Source of the DNA: Raffaelea ambrosiae
Lineage: Eukaryota > Ascomycota > Sordariomycetes > Ophiostomatales > Ophiostomataceae
Direction of reading: 5' to 3'
Assembly: GCA_002778195.1 (NCBI GenBank)
Contig: PCDI01000018.1
Location: 197,283 to 261,282, forward strand
DNA: 64,000 bases
This document shows, piece by piece, positions 31,917-43,650 of the stretch. The first letter of the stretch is position 1; each line of letters starts with the position of its first letter. Position numbers and translations under genes: made by a program. The notes beneath the pieces were generated by a model, which did no database searches, was not told the origin of the DNA, and saw nothing but the letters and a program-made list of their open reading frames with translations.

Positions 31917-34549
31917 ACGACAGTGTGACCTCGGTGGCTTCATCGCAAAACCTGGCCTGTCGGCCGGGGGTACGCACCTACGCAAACACGACACAAATCG
32001 AGCAAAAATAGACGCAAACACGCACACACTGACACACACCGCTAATGGGCCGTCGGGCAATCGTGTTGTTTACTTACACACAATGTTTTTACAAATACTT
32101 TGCTTATACGACAACTGAGGAGGGCACGCCGGTGTTGTGAGTGGACGTTCCGGGCTGTATTATTCCGGTTGGACCGCTGTATAGCGCAGGGTTTCTCCTG
32201 CCCTAGCATCGCATGTGTTCCAAGTGTTGGGCCAACATGCGCGTCGTGGCAGACACAAGAAAGTGTGCTCCAAACCCCTCCCCCGAATGGGCCGCCCATG
32301 AATCGCCACAGAAGGACCAAGGAGCCTTTCAAGGCAGTCAAGGGAGCCCTGCATCAGCTTACCTTGGCCCAATACGGAATGATGAGCAGCCATCTGGAGG
32401 TGTGGTGACGGCGCACATCCGACTGGTGTGCCAAACCTGTTGGCGATCCGCTGCCACCGTCAGAATACGTGCCGGGACGACCATGCCTCTAGGCCATGGA
32501 CTCCACGAGAGACGGGAGTCCGGGCGTAACTTGAGATACACAAGCGGGACAAAGCTTAGACAGTGGCTCGAGCGGAAGGTAACGTTTTACGCTATGGGAC
32601 GCCAGGGAGTGTAGAAAGACTCTCTCAACTTTGCGATAAGAGGCCATCTGGGGGTGGGCAGCAGCGCCACGGTACGCCAGCATGGGAAGCAAGATGGAAA
32701 ATGGCATAGGACGGCAGGGCGGCAGACGGATGGGATTGGCCGCCGGCGGGTATTATGAGCCAAAATCAAAGGCATTTGTCGATCATTTCTGTCCACCGGT
32801 CACGATGGTCTCGTGCCAACTAATGAAGCCGCCCATCCATATCAGCGATATTGCAGAGCTGTGTGCGTGTAACTATCTATCTGGTGGAAAAGCGAGACAC
32901 AATCGCGATAACGTAATGTGACCCAGCGCCAGATATCAGAGGTAATAACTACTACTGTAGTATGTTGAGATAGTTACACACCGCAGAGATAAAGATGTAA
33001 GAACCCTAAGACATCTTAGCGAGGACACAACCACTAAGCAGGGGGCGACTGGGCGCAGTAGCGGCGTTGCGGTCTGGGGGGCGCGCGCTGTCGCTCAGGC
33101 CCGCTCAGTCCCGGGCTGCGCGATTAGAACAAAGCGTGATGTATAAAGAAAGACGGGCTGCTCCGGCCGCCTTTCAGTCCTTCTGCTTTGTCCCCTACAG
33201 TGTTTTGGGTCGTCTGGGCTGTTTTGGTGTGTTTGGAACCATCGCATCTGGCAGGCACGCACACCCCTGGTCGTTCCTTCTGCTTCAATCGTCAGCTGGC
33301 GCGCGGGGCAGCAAGGCAGCCACATTTCGAAAGAAACCTAGTCTCAGCTAGGCGACACATGCTTGAGCCGCCATTCGCTGCTATTTGCCAGAAATCCGGC
33401 TGCCTGGTGGCCTACCCTCACCTGCTGGCTGCTTGGCCGCGTTTTCCTGTCTGGTGCGCAGCTGAACCGGCCCAGGCACGCGTCACAGTCACGCCTCCCA
33501 CGCCTTCAGCACTCCCTGCAGACGTGCAAACGTGCAGCCGAACCAGCTGCTCATTCACAAGCCGCACATCGCGTCCCTCCCTCTGCAACTGTCGAGCATC
33601 CCGCGGACTGCCCGCGCCGGCCGCCTCCCTTTATTGCTCTTTTTCCTGTTTTTTTTTTTTTTTTTCTTTTTTCTTTTTTTCTTTCTTTTTTTGCTTGGTT
33701 TGCGGCGCTGGTGGTGCCAAGTTTCTCGGTGTGGTGTTGTCCTTTTTTTTTGCCGCTGGCCTTTGTCTCAAAAAACAACGGAGGGCTTTTGATATCTCGA
33801 AGAGCAGTTGATTAATAGTGGTGGGGGTTTTTGCGACTCTGTGGTTTTGTGTTTTGTGCAGAACAGGAAAGAGCGAATCACCCGAAACCGAAACCAAGCC
33901 CCGTCCCTCCGGGTGACCCCAGTATCTTACCCCCAGTATTATCGCTAGTCAGCAATCATCACTCACTCAGCCCTCTCTATCTATCGCCCGCCTCGCCCTA
34001 ACTAACGAAACGGCATCCTTCCTCTTCCTATTATTACTCGATCGAATCACGCAAAGCACGCACCGCCATCTGCAGTCGCGCGATCCATCCTCGATCCTTG
34101 GTCCCCCTAAACCACAAAAACGCGGTCCTGTCCGACGACCAGGCTGCTGCTTTTTGTTGTTTTCTTTTTTCTATTTTTCGCCTCTTCGTCAACCATTCCT
34201 GGCTGCCCCCCCTCTCCCTAATCCCCCCTCCCATCCTTCTTCTCCTGCGCGCTCTAGCCCCAGCCTGCTCGTGGGAGCGAGAGATGCCGTCAACACGCAG
34301 GTCGACTTTGTTACACCCGTCCCGTCCATAAAGAAGGCGGCCGACCCGATCGAGACGACCGCCCCCCTGCACGACTCTTGTTGCCTGCGGAAGTCTGTGC
34401 TTGACTCACGATCCACCTCGTCCCGACGTCCGCACAGAGCCGCTGCCGAACCTGTGTCACACCTCGCCTTGACCCAGTACCGACAGCGAGCACACCCCTT
34501 CTCTACTCACCTATACGACACGCACACACATACTCGCACAACGACCGCC
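31917..34549. other. Gene-free stretch and long leader of the ENT gene
   Basis: 2.63 kb between the pinin gene and the nucleoside transporter. The right half (33640-34250) is pyrimidine-rich with poly-T tracts, as in fungal promoters and leaders. The frame upstream of the transporter is open from about 34154 but has no supported ATG. No gene is seen. Confidence 0.5.
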
Positions 34550-36037
34550 ATGGACCGGTTCCGTGGGCTCTTCCCCAAAAAGGTCGCCGACGAGCGCGAG
34601 TATGCTCCCCTCAATGCCGGTCCAATACCACTGGTGGACGACGATGAGCCGAGGTCGTCGTGCCACGAGGGCGAATTGGAGGAAGATGCGCCGTTCTCGT
34701 GGGTCGAGTACGGCATTTTTGCCCTGATCGGCATCGCCATGCTGTGGGCGTGGAACATGTTCCTGGCCGCCGCGCCCTACTTCCAGAAGCGCTTCGCCTC
34801 GGACCCCTTTATCCTGGCCAACTTCCAGTCGGCCGTGACGTCCGTCTCGACATGCACCAACCTCGCCGCCATGCTGGTCCTCACCAACATTCAGTACTCG
34901 GCCTCGTACCCGTTCCGCATCAACACCGCCCTGATCATGAATGTCACCGTCTTTTCGCTGCTGACTGCCTCGACGTCCATCTTCTTGGGCGCATCGCCCC
35001 TGGCGTATCTCATCTTCTTGCTCGCCATGGTGTCCGGCTCCGCCTGGGCCTGCGGCCTCATCCAGAACGGCGCTTTCGCCTACGCCGCCTCCTTCGGCCG
35101 CCCCGAGTACACCCAGGCTCTCATGGCCGGCCAGGGCGTCGCCGGCGTGCTGCCGCCCATTGCGCAGATGATCACCGTGCTGGCTTTTCCGTCGCCGCCA
35201 CCGGCCGAGTCGGTCAACACCACAGTGGTCGCGCCGCCCTCAACACCCGCCGGCCGTGCAGGCATTGCCCAGGCCGGCACGGCCGCCTTTTACTACTTCT
35301 TGACGGCCGTGGCCATCTCGGTCAGCGCGCTGGCGGCGTTCCAGCCGCTGATGCGGCGGCACAACCGGCTGGTGGAGTCGCGCATGGTGGAGGCCATGTC
35401 GGAGAGCATGGCGTCGATTGAGGAGGCGGAGCGGGCGGCGCGCAAGGTGGTCAGCATGAAGACACTGTTCAAGAAGCTGCACTGGGTGGCCTCGGCGGTG
35501 TTCATGTGCTTCCTCGTGTCCATGTTCTTCCCCGTGCTGACGGGCAAGATTCTGTCGGTGGCCACACCGCGGCCATTGCCGCCGTCCGCCGAGCCGCCGG
35601 CAACACCGCCAGCACCATCAGAGCCGATCCCACGCATCCTCGAGCCCCAGGCGTTTATCCCGCTGGGGTTCTTCTTCTGGAATCTGGGCGACTTTTTGGG
35701 CCGCACATCGACCATTTTCCCCGTTGCCTCGACACTACGGGACCGACCCGTGCTGCTGTTTGGGTTCGGTCTGATGCGGCTGATGTTCTTGCCGCTGTAT
35801 TTCCTATGCAACCTGGGTGGCCGCGGCGCCATTATCAACAGTGACTTGTTCTACCTTCTGGTAGTGCAGCTCATGTTTGGGCTCAGCAGCGGGTGGCTGG
35901 GCTCGACGTCGATGATGACGGCGGGCCACTGGGTGGAAGAGGGCGAGCGGGAAGCCGCCGGCGGGTTCATGGGCCTGTGTCTGGTGGCGGGCCTGACCGT
36001 GGGCAGCCTGATGAGCTTTTCCATTGCCAGGGTGTAA
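34550..36037 (+). CDS. Equilibrative nucleoside transporter (FUN26-like)
   Basis: Single exon, 495 residues. The N-terminus is a short cytosolic tail with the family-typical acidic stretch, then FSWVEYGIFALIGIAMLWAWNMFLAA as helix 1, the most recognisable ENT signature. About eleven helices can be counted, with NFQSAVTSVSTCTNLAAMLV, ACGLIQNGAFAYAASFGRPEYTQALMAGQG (conserved helix 4-5 region, shown in part), a large central cytosolic loop at about residues 280-330 and FFFWNLGDFLGR with the conserved Asp/Arg in helix 8. In yeast, FUN26 moves nucleosides and nicotinamide riboside across the vacuole membrane; the location here is inferred. The start at 34550 (CGCCATGG context) fits homologues and rejects 132 open upstream codons. 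Confidence 0.93.
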   Translation: MDRFRGLFPKKVADEREYAPLNAGPIPLVDDDEPRSSCHEGELEEDAPFSWVEYGIFALIGIAMLWAWNMFLAAAPYFQKRFASDPFILANFQSAVTSVSTCTNLAAMLVLTNIQYSASYPFRINTALIMNVTVFSLLTASTSIFLGASPLAYLIFLLAMVSGSAWACGLIQNGAFAYAASFGRPEYTQALMAGQGVAGVLPPIAQMITVLAFPSPPPAESVNTTVVAPPSTPAGRAGIAQAGTAAFYYFLTAVAISVSALAAFQPLMRRHNRLVESRMVEAMSESMASIEEAERAARKVVSMKTLFKKLHWVASAVFMCFLVSMFFPVLTGKILSVATPRPLPPSAEPPATPPAPSEPIPRILEPQAFIPLGFFFWNLGDFLGRTSTIFPVASTLRDRPVLLFGFGLMRLMFLPLYFLCNLGGRGAIINSDLFYLLVVQLMFGLSSGWLGSTSMMTAGHWVEEGEREAAGGFMGLCLVAGLTVGSLMSFSIARV

Positions 36038-37458
36038 TGTTTAATGGCGAGCGGCTTGCTGCTGCTGTTTGGCTTCTCTTCCCGGCATATTCCAATTCTC
36101 ACTGTCTATTTCGACTGTTCCTTTTTGCGTTCTTCGCTCACATCGGGTTCTGGTTTTTTTCTGTAATTTGATGCGCTTTATGCATGAGGACACGACCTTT
36201 ATAAATCATGTTTGGACACACACATATTCTTGTTTGTATGGCGTTGTTGCGGCCTATTTCCGCTACCTTCTTTTTCCTGCTCTGTCTTGTTTCTCACGTT
36301 GAAGATACTCCGACGCCATTGGGCATCGTCTGATTTTTTTTTTTATGAGTTGCTGCTGTTTCTGTCATTTTCGCGCTCATGAACAGGGGTTTCATTTTTT
36401 TTCTTCTCGGGTTGCCCTTTGCATTGCGCGGCAAAATTGCATACAGGCCTCTCTTTTGTCAATTCTCGTTTTCGGGATCAAATAGAATCGGTTGTGGGAA
36501 CGTTTCGGTTCACACAGGACAAGAATTCATTCACTCTACATATATACCTTTGTCTTGAAACTATGTTTCATGCGCTATTCACCACGAGCAACCTAGTAAG
36601 AAATCCCATTGGTGAAATATGTAAAAGGATGTGTGAAATTTCAAGCACCACCTTTAGTCCACCAGTCCGCCGTGCCCACCATGTACGCTGTGTACCCGTA
36701 TGTTTCTCGATTGACCACGTCAAGAGTACCGATTACGGGAAAAACAAAGGGGGAGGGGAAGAAAAAGAAAAAGGTTCAGTATATACACCAACCAATCCGG
36801 TCCATTCTTTACAGTCCATGCTGCAGATGATGAAGCTATCAAAATATCGAAATATGCAAAATATGAGGGGGAAAAGATGCAAAATGTAGAAACATGCCAA
36901 AGACGACGAACTTGTCGAACATGCAGACAGTATGAACAGTAGACTGCCTCGCTTTGCGAGGTGAGATTTGGCTTTCAAGCCATTCGTCGTTTCGTTAAAA
37001 AAATCATGCTTCCCTGACAGAGGAAAATAGAAGGGCGAAACAGAAAAGAAAAAAAAAAATGGGAAGAAGAAAAGAAGACATCATCATCTATGAAGTGTAT
37101 GCATGCGGAATGTTCTAAAAACAGACGCGGTGGGGTCGGAGATCGCCTCCTTTGGTAAATCTTAACGAAAATATAACAGGGGGGTGCAATGGCCAGTGGG
37201 GAATGACAAACTGAGACGTATAAGTACAGCCTGAGTAGGAAAGGGAGAAAATGCAAAGTGTGTACATGACGGCAATGATGGAAACAAGACGACCGACAAA
37301 AGGAGACAACAAAATGCAGGAAACTAAATGACAAGACATGTTGATGAAGAGATTGAAATGCAGGAAAATGGTCCAAACAGGGGAATGCAACAATGTGGAA
37401 AACGTGCAAGCAAAAAAAGGGGCCAAAAAAAAGCCACCATAGAAGGCGGCGATCTTGT
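36038..37458. other. Convergent intergenic stretch
   Basis: 1.42 kb between the 3' ends of the ENT and IPK1 genes. A/T-rich in places, with poly-T at 36330-36350 and poly-A near 37048. No gene is seen. Confidence 0.5.
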
Positions 37459-38988
37459 TTATAGACGCCGTAGCCAACACTGGGTCTCTTGCTGCGGCTC
37501 TTCAGTAGCCGTGTAGAAACCGCCGTCAATGAGATCGCGCTCGGTGGCCTGCCACTGGGCGATCTTGCGGGGGCCGTCCTTGCGATCGAGGTCGCCCAGT
37601 TTAGCCGTAATGCCCGTGCTACCTTCGGCAGTGATGGTGACGCGCAAGAAACAGGTGCAGTCACGCAGAGTCATGGCGGTCTGGAGGTTGTCGAGGGCAG
37701 AGGTTGTCGAAGAAGTAGAGTAAGCAGCAGTTGCGGTGGAAGTTGTGGCCTGTTGGGGGATCGAATCGGACGACTCTGACGGATCAGTGAGCGATATAGC
37801 GCCCAGGGGATCGTGTTCACGCTGAATGGCAGCCAGGCGCTGGAAGAGATCAGTTGTGCGGAGGAAACGGAGAATGTCGGCGCGGGCAGGTGCGAGGTCG
37901 GCCTGCGACAACGGGCTGGAGGCACCAAGATGCTGGCAGAGATAAGCCCAAAGAGCATCGTCGAGATCGTCGGGCTGGTACTGGTTGCTGCGTGCTGTTC
38001 TATAGCTGTTGTTGCTGCCGCTGCCGCTGCTGCCGTGTCTATTTTCCCTCTTCTGGCTGGCAGCCACCAGGATCAGGGGACACGGCTTCGGCGAGCGGCC
38101 GGCATGCTGCCTGCCGTCCTGTTTGGCGGCCATAGCAGCCGACATGGCGCAAGTACGGCATCGACGGGCGTGTGGTGGCGCTGTGGGCGACTGGGCCAGC
38201 CACTTGGGCTTGAACTCAATGGTGGTGGACCGTACACCGAGCGTTGCAGCGATGTGCGCGGGAAGCTGCGCCATATTCTCAACGAGCAGGGCAATGTCGA
38301 CATCGTCGGCTACACGGCTGTCGGTCCAGTCCGGACGGCGTTGGCGCTGTTGCTGCCGGAGATGATGATGAAGACGGCCGAGGAGACCAGCGCGGCGGCG
38401 GCGGCTGTTACTTCCGCCGTTTAAGTCGGCCAGCAGACTATTGAGAGTGTCCCGCACACCAGAGACGCCGCTGACCAGCAGCTGACCAACGAGGTGCTCG
38501 GGACCCAGGAGAGGCTGCAGGACCGTGGCATAGAATACGTGGTGGTCGATACAAGTGTGAGGGCCGACACCGGGGGCGGCCTTCGGCACGCGGAGAAGAT
38601 GCGTGGAGAGAGGGCCATCACGGTCGTCAGCTGCGGCATGCCCACGGGTCGGGTCTGCGGCCGGGTTAATATTCGGATTCGGCACCGGAGGATAGGTGAA
38701 ACAAAAAACGGCATTGGCGGAGCCCTCGCCAACAAAGGTGCACTGGATATTGGGTGGGATGACCGCCATGGCCATGGGGTGGTATGTGATGCCGGTGGAC
38801 AGGGGGTGTGATGGTGGGGCGTCATGGGGTGGTGGTGATGACGACGCGAGTGGTGGTGGTGATTGGGAGTGCGGGCTCGGCTGGTGGTGTTGATTTCGGG
38901 CGAGGCGACGATCGGCACGGGTCCTGGCAGAGGTGTCGCCATGGCCGGCGGGGGCCACGGCGACAGGGGGTTCGGCGGCGGCAGCCAT
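37459..38988 (-). CDS. ipk1: Inositol-pentakisphosphate 2-kinase
   Basis: Single exon, 509 residues. The kinase makes inositol hexakisphosphate (phytate) from IP5, needed for mRNA export and phosphate signalling. Diagnostic motifs are in order: nucleotide-loop GEGSANAVF at residues 87-95, IEFKPKWL at 257-264 followed by the zinc-site-like ARRCRTCAMS, the RDCTCFLRV strand at 442-450, and GDLDRKDGPRKIAQW at about 465-479, which carries the metal-binding Asp. The first 70 residues are low complexity (Ala, Pro, His, Ser) and an alternative start at Met72 or Met74 is possible. A His/Arg/Gln-rich insertion lies at about residues 190-220. The gene is convergent with the nucleoside transporter and is followed upstream by a long gene-free region. 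Confidence 0.93.
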   Translation of the reverse strand: MAAAAEPPVAVAPAGHGDTSARTRADRRLARNQHHQPSPHSQSPPPLASSSPPPHDAPPSHPLSTGITYHPMAMAVIPPNIQCTFVGEGSANAVFCFTYPPVPNPNINPAADPTRGHAAADDRDGPLSTHLLRVPKAAPGVGPHTCIDHHVFYATVLQPLLGPEHLVGQLLVSGVSGVRDTLNSLLADLNGGSNSRRRRAGLLGRLHHHLRQQQRQRRPDWTDSRVADDVDIALLVENMAQLPAHIAATLGVRSTTIEFKPKWLAQSPTAPPHARRCRTCAMSAAMAAKQDGRQHAGRSPKPCPLILVAASQKRENRHGSSGSGSNNSYRTARSNQYQPDDLDDALWAYLCQHLGASSPLSQADLAPARADILRFLRTTDLFQRLAAIQREHDPLGAISLTDPSESSDSIPQQATTSTATAAYSTSSTTSALDNLQTAMTLRDCTCFLRVTITAEGSTGITAKLGDLDRKDGPRKIAQWQATERDLIDGGFYTATEEPQQETQCWLRRL

Positions 38989-39675
38989 GAGGAGGGCGGA
39001 GGGCGGGGGGAGAGGATGAAGAGACAGATGAGGACACGGAGAGAAGAGGAGAAGAGAGTAGAGAGGAGGGAGGAGAGAAGAAGGAAAAGGAGACGAGAAG
39101 GGGGGGGGGGATGTATCTTAGTTTGTTGGCCGTTATTTTTTCTGCTGCAGAAAAAATATGTAGCAGAAAAAGAGGGACTAACAATTGAATACAGTAAGAG
39201 CCAACAAACAACAAGCCGGGGAAAAGCGTAAAAAAGCGAAATACATGGAAAAAGACATAAAATGGCAAAGACCCCTGAAAATGAAAGGAAAGCCCCTAAA
39301 CAGCAGCCCAGAAGTCGATTTCGCCACGCACTTGGGCGCGCAGAGTGACGCAGCAACGCAGGAGGGCTGAGCTGGGGCCAGCTCGACTCATTCACTCGGT
39401 CCTTTCGTTCCTTGTCATCCTTCCATCGTGGAGCAGAGGCCACGTCTGTCAGGATGCCATTGGGCAGAGAAGGGTGTCTCAACTATAATGGCGACGAGAT
39501 ACACAGACGAGAACGACTCGCAGCAGCGGGAAGGGAAATGAAAAAAGGACCCCAAACAGGGAGGAGAAGGCGAAGGCGCAAGGCAAGAGCGATCGAAGAG
39601 GAGGGTAGGCGCCTGCCCCTCCTCAACCGGTCGCACTTTCTAAAACGGGCGCAGATGACGTCGTGGGAAGACAGC

Positions 39676-39709
39676 TAAAATAAAATAAAGCTATAAAATA
39701 AAATAAAAA
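39676..39709. repeat. A/T-rich direct repeat
   Basis: Two copies of an AAAATAAAATAAA unit separated by a few bases. A slippage-type repeat in non-coding DNA. Confidence 0.7.
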
Positions 39710-41085
39710 CGGCGCTTCCAGCGCAAGGCCACCTGGTCGACCCAGCGGCAATTGCTGCGCACTCTAATACATAGTAGGCGAAACAGTGAGGAGTCATACT
39801 CTAGCCCGGCATGCAGGCCAGTCAAAGGCGGCAGGACTTGGGTTCCAACAGACAACGCAGACGTGGAGTTGTGGCAGGCCAGCACATCGTGCAATCTAAA
39901 TAGCGAAGAAAGAGAATGAAACGAAATAAGAATTTGAGAGAGAGGGGGAGGGGGGCAAAAAAACAAAAATAAAAAATAAAAAAAATAAAAAACAGAGCGA
40001 GTTGCGTCGGCTTGCCCATCATTGCCATCCCTTGTCTGAGTCTCCCAGAGCGCCGGTTCACACACACACAGACGTTGTATGCACGTATGTACATATGCAG
40101 AGTAATCTTTATTTTTATTTTTGATTGTTTCTTTTTTCTGTCTTGCCTTCTGGGGTAAGTCTTGTTCCCTTTGGCTGGGGTGCTGCGTCTTGACTGTGTA
40201 TGGCTGGGCTGGGCTGGCTGGCCAGGGTCTGACTCTTGGGAGGTCTCCTTCCCTTCCCAGAAGGAGCCGTGCTCCGCTTTCGGCACCTGTCCAACTCACC
40301 AGTCCTGCTCACACACTTACATCCATCATCTGCACAACATCGGTGGACGCACAAACGCTACCATCCCGTGTCTGCATGCAGATGTCATATTCGGCCGATG
40401 GGACCCCTTTGATTGGGAGGAGGAGTCTATTTGCAGCGTCTGGTCGCAGAGCCAACCCCCGTCTGTTGCTTGATCCGGCAGAGCGCATGCACCGCAGCGT
40501 CACACAGGGCCCAGAGGATCAAAAAGGATGAAGGGGCATGGCAAGGGACAGAAAAGGCAGCAGGCACAAAGGCACGAAACACATTGAGGCACAGGGGCGC
40601 AAGGCAAAAGGGCATTAGGGCAAAAGAGCACGAAGGGCACAGGAGGCACCAAAGGGACGTCAGCACAGCCTGGCCAACCTTCAGCATGGCCAACCCGGTC
40701 CATCCTGGCGCCTTGTTCTTCTGGAACCACCACAGAACAACACCGGAAGACCACAGCAAGGTTGGATTCCTGCCCAGATTCCTGATTGTGTTTTCTGGTC
40801 GTGTTCCCTTGTTCCTTCCACCTCTTGTCCCTGAGACGGCCCCAGATGCCCTAAGATGCCCTGGGTGTCCCGACTGTCCTGAGACGCCTCCATTGTGATG
40901 CCTAACCGGTCTGCCTGCGCTCCTTCTTGTGCACCGTCCGTTCTACGGGGCTGTCGGACCGGTCCGCTTCTATCTACACGCCCTGTTTTGGTATCTTGGT
41001 ACGGCGAGCGCACAGCAGCCCAAGAGTGCGGTCGGTGAGGTTTCACGATGTGCAGCTGTGCAGCCTGGTGGCGGTGTCCAGCTGT

Positions 41086-41112
41086 CAACCGCCTCGACCG
41101 CCTCGACCGCCT
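41086..41112. repeat. 9-base tandem repeat CGCCTCGAC
   Basis: About three tandem copies of a CCGCCTCGA unit, the outer ones with a CAA variant. Local duplication inside the gene-free island. Confidence 0.75.
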
Positions 41113-41756
41113 CAACCTTCGCCTCAACCACGATCACCCCCGACCGCTTTCTTTTGAGTCATCAATTGGACCCCGTCCTCCCATCTCCATCTTTTTCTTT
41201 CTCCCCCATTTGTTGGTTCTTGGCACAGCCCTCTGGGGCTCTTCCCAGCTCCTGTTTCGTGGCATCTTGTTTTCTTGCTCGCTCGGCCTCCCAGACTGCC
41301 CGAAAAGGCGGTGGGACTCCCAAGAAGTGCGGATGCTGAGACGGCGTCACCGCTTTCTTCTCCCTGCATGCATCCAGACCCAACCCCCCTCTTGTTTGCC
41401 TCATATTCTCATACTGCATAGTCCGTCCACCCACACCCTTATTATAGCACTTCGTACTCGCAAAGTCCTTCGCACTTGTCCTTGTAAGACAATGCTCGAA
41501 GCCCGGTCGCCCCATTCGTTGCCCACTTGGGCAAATGCCCCCCTATGCGCAGGCATGCCGTGACCCCCTTAGTGGAGCACATCGTGCAGCAATAGAGCGC
41601 CATCGTGCAGACCAAAGGCTGGACAAGAGACCGGACAAGAGACTAGACAAGATTTTTTTCCTTTTTTTTTTCTCTTTTCGGGCGGCTGCCATGTGTCTGG
41701 GTGCTGTGACGTGGATGCCTCAGAGCCTCTGGATCAGGTGAGTAGGTCACAGGGCA

Positions 41757-41786
41757 AAGATGGGCAAAAGATGGGCAAAAATGGGC
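41757..41786. repeat. Tandem repeat GATGGGCAAA
   Basis: Three imperfect tandem copies of a 10- to 11-base GATGGGCAAAA unit inside the gene-free island. Confidence 0.75.
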
Positions 41787-43650
41787 TGCTCTGTGCATGT
41801 GAACCATGCGAGCCCGATCTGGAGGGGCAGAGATACGCCTTATGGCTTGGACGAAGAAAAGCGTGAACGGCCATGGGACGGCCAGAGAACGTGGCCGTCC
41901 CTCCAGTGCGACCTGTCACTTTTTATTCCGGCTGTCCGCCTGGAGGTAGCAAAACACCTGCTTTTCAGGGCCGAGAGAACAGACCACCCGTCGGGTCACC
42001 TTATGCCCTCGGAGGCGTGCGACGTCCTTTTTCGTAAGGATATTAAGCGCCGTCTGAGCACGGCATCGTCGATCCCAGGACAACTATGAGAATCTTGCTT
42101 CCATTGCTTCCACCAACACCCACCACACACAGTCTCGCACACACACAACCCCTCCATTCGCCTCCCCGCTCCTAGCTCTCCCGAAAGAACAGTCGACCCA
42201 GACCATCGCGGCCAATATTGTCAGGCCATCCCCGGACCGTCTGTGCACTAGCAATAGCAAATCATAGCGCGTAAATAGAGTGGCCTGAGGCGGTGTGCCG
42301 TCACGTGCCCATCCTTTCCCTGCTTGTCTGAAACTCTATTGTGCTTGTCTGAGTTTTTGCCTGGCTGTCGACTAGCTGCTTCCTGGGGATCAGCCGGCTG
42401 TCTACTGGCTGCCCGCCCGTGTCTGCTGGTTCTCTTGGCCTCCTATCTGGGTCTACTGCCTGTCTACTGCTGCACTCTGCAGTCTACTGCTTGTTCCCGC
42501 CGTCTTCTCCATTCCGGCGCCGGGACGAGGGGGGGAGAATGTGACCTACAAAAAAGGGAAAAAGGAAGACGCCACAAAAAAAAAAAAAAACCTCTCCAAC
42601 CACTGGCGAAAGGTAAAATACGCGTCGCTATTGGCCAACCAGTCCCCGGTCGCACCTGCCCCCCGGTCGTCCAAGCTCATTTGCCGCGCCAGAGTCTGCC
42701 AGGGCACACATTTCGCTCTGACGGGCTTTTCGTCTCCCCGCCGATCACTTCTCCAATGTCCTCTGCGCTCACACCATCCAGGCGAGTTTTTCTCTTTTTT
42801 TTGCCCTCCGTCTCTCCGGCCCTCTCCGCGCCACAGCCACCACTACTACCGCAGAGCTCGAACGACCAAGCGACCGTTTTTCTCTCCTGCGCCTTTCCCT
42901 GTTTCCTGCCCTCCCGGCCTTGCTCGCCGTGTAATTATTTTCTGGGTCCTGCTGGCTCGTGGTTTTCTTTTCTTTTTTTTTCTGCGTGTATATTTTTATC
43001 TTTTGTTTTTCCCTTGTTCCACCTTGGGCCATATCCATAGCTCTCTTCCCCTTTCCTCGTGAAAGAATAATCGTAATTCTTGCCTTCTCCTCATTTTTGC
43101 CTTTTTTTTTTTTGTTTCCTCCCTTTGTTTCGATTTCGCCATCCTCATTTCTTCCAGCCTCCCTGGGTTCTCCATATTCCCGCCCCCTTCAGATCTCCGA
43201 TATCTTGTGTGTTTCTTTTGATCCGCCCCCCCCCNATTCCAGCCTCAACGCTGCTCCTCTTCGCCGCCTCAACGCTCCGGACTCGACATATTTCTTGATT
43301 GCGAGGTACCACTTGCAACAAATCTTGTCCGCTTGGCCCGGGCTCTCTCGACACAGCTCCGGTGTCTGGCCTGATTTCTCGGCCGTAGACGGCACCGCTT
43401 CCGCTTTCGACCTGACTCAACTTCTTCTCGATCCCTTGACTACTTCTCTTCTCCAGCTACCTCTCTCTCTCGACGACAGCCATCATGCGGGCGGTGGCAT
43501 AACCGAGTGCGCGTCTGCCGCTGCATCCCGTCAAGAAGACAGACGGACGCCTCGTCATCGAGTTCGGTCGACGAATAGCTGCTGCCCGAACAGCCTCCGA
43601 ACCAATTCCCGAACGGCCCATCCACCCCTCCCTCCTCCTCCTCCTCCTTA

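Larger units (their letters stand above)
38989..43650. other. 4.66-kb gene-free island between IPK1 and MDM34
   Basis: By far the longest gene-free stretch of the window. Neither strand shows a recognisable protein or a credible spliced model. It carries many short local repeats (see separate entries), A-rich tracts near 39676-39709 and 39957-39993, an 11-base-class G run near 39101-39110, and an unresolved base at 43235. The last 700 bases are pyrimidine-rich and probably the MDM34 promoter and leader. Confidence 0.55.

Noticed and set aside
33188..33815. Overlapping open frames with a hydrophobic N-terminus
   Set aside because: Phe-rich segments come from poly-T tracts of the transporter leader; no conserved blocks.
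34154..34549. In-frame extension of the nucleoside transporter
   Set aside because: Pyrimidine-rich leader read by chance; homologues start at the MDRFRG-type position.
38421..39482. 354-codon open frame overlapping IPK1 on the same strand
   Set aside because: Out-of-frame shadow of the IPK1 low-complexity region; composition is Pro/His/Ser/Leu without domains.
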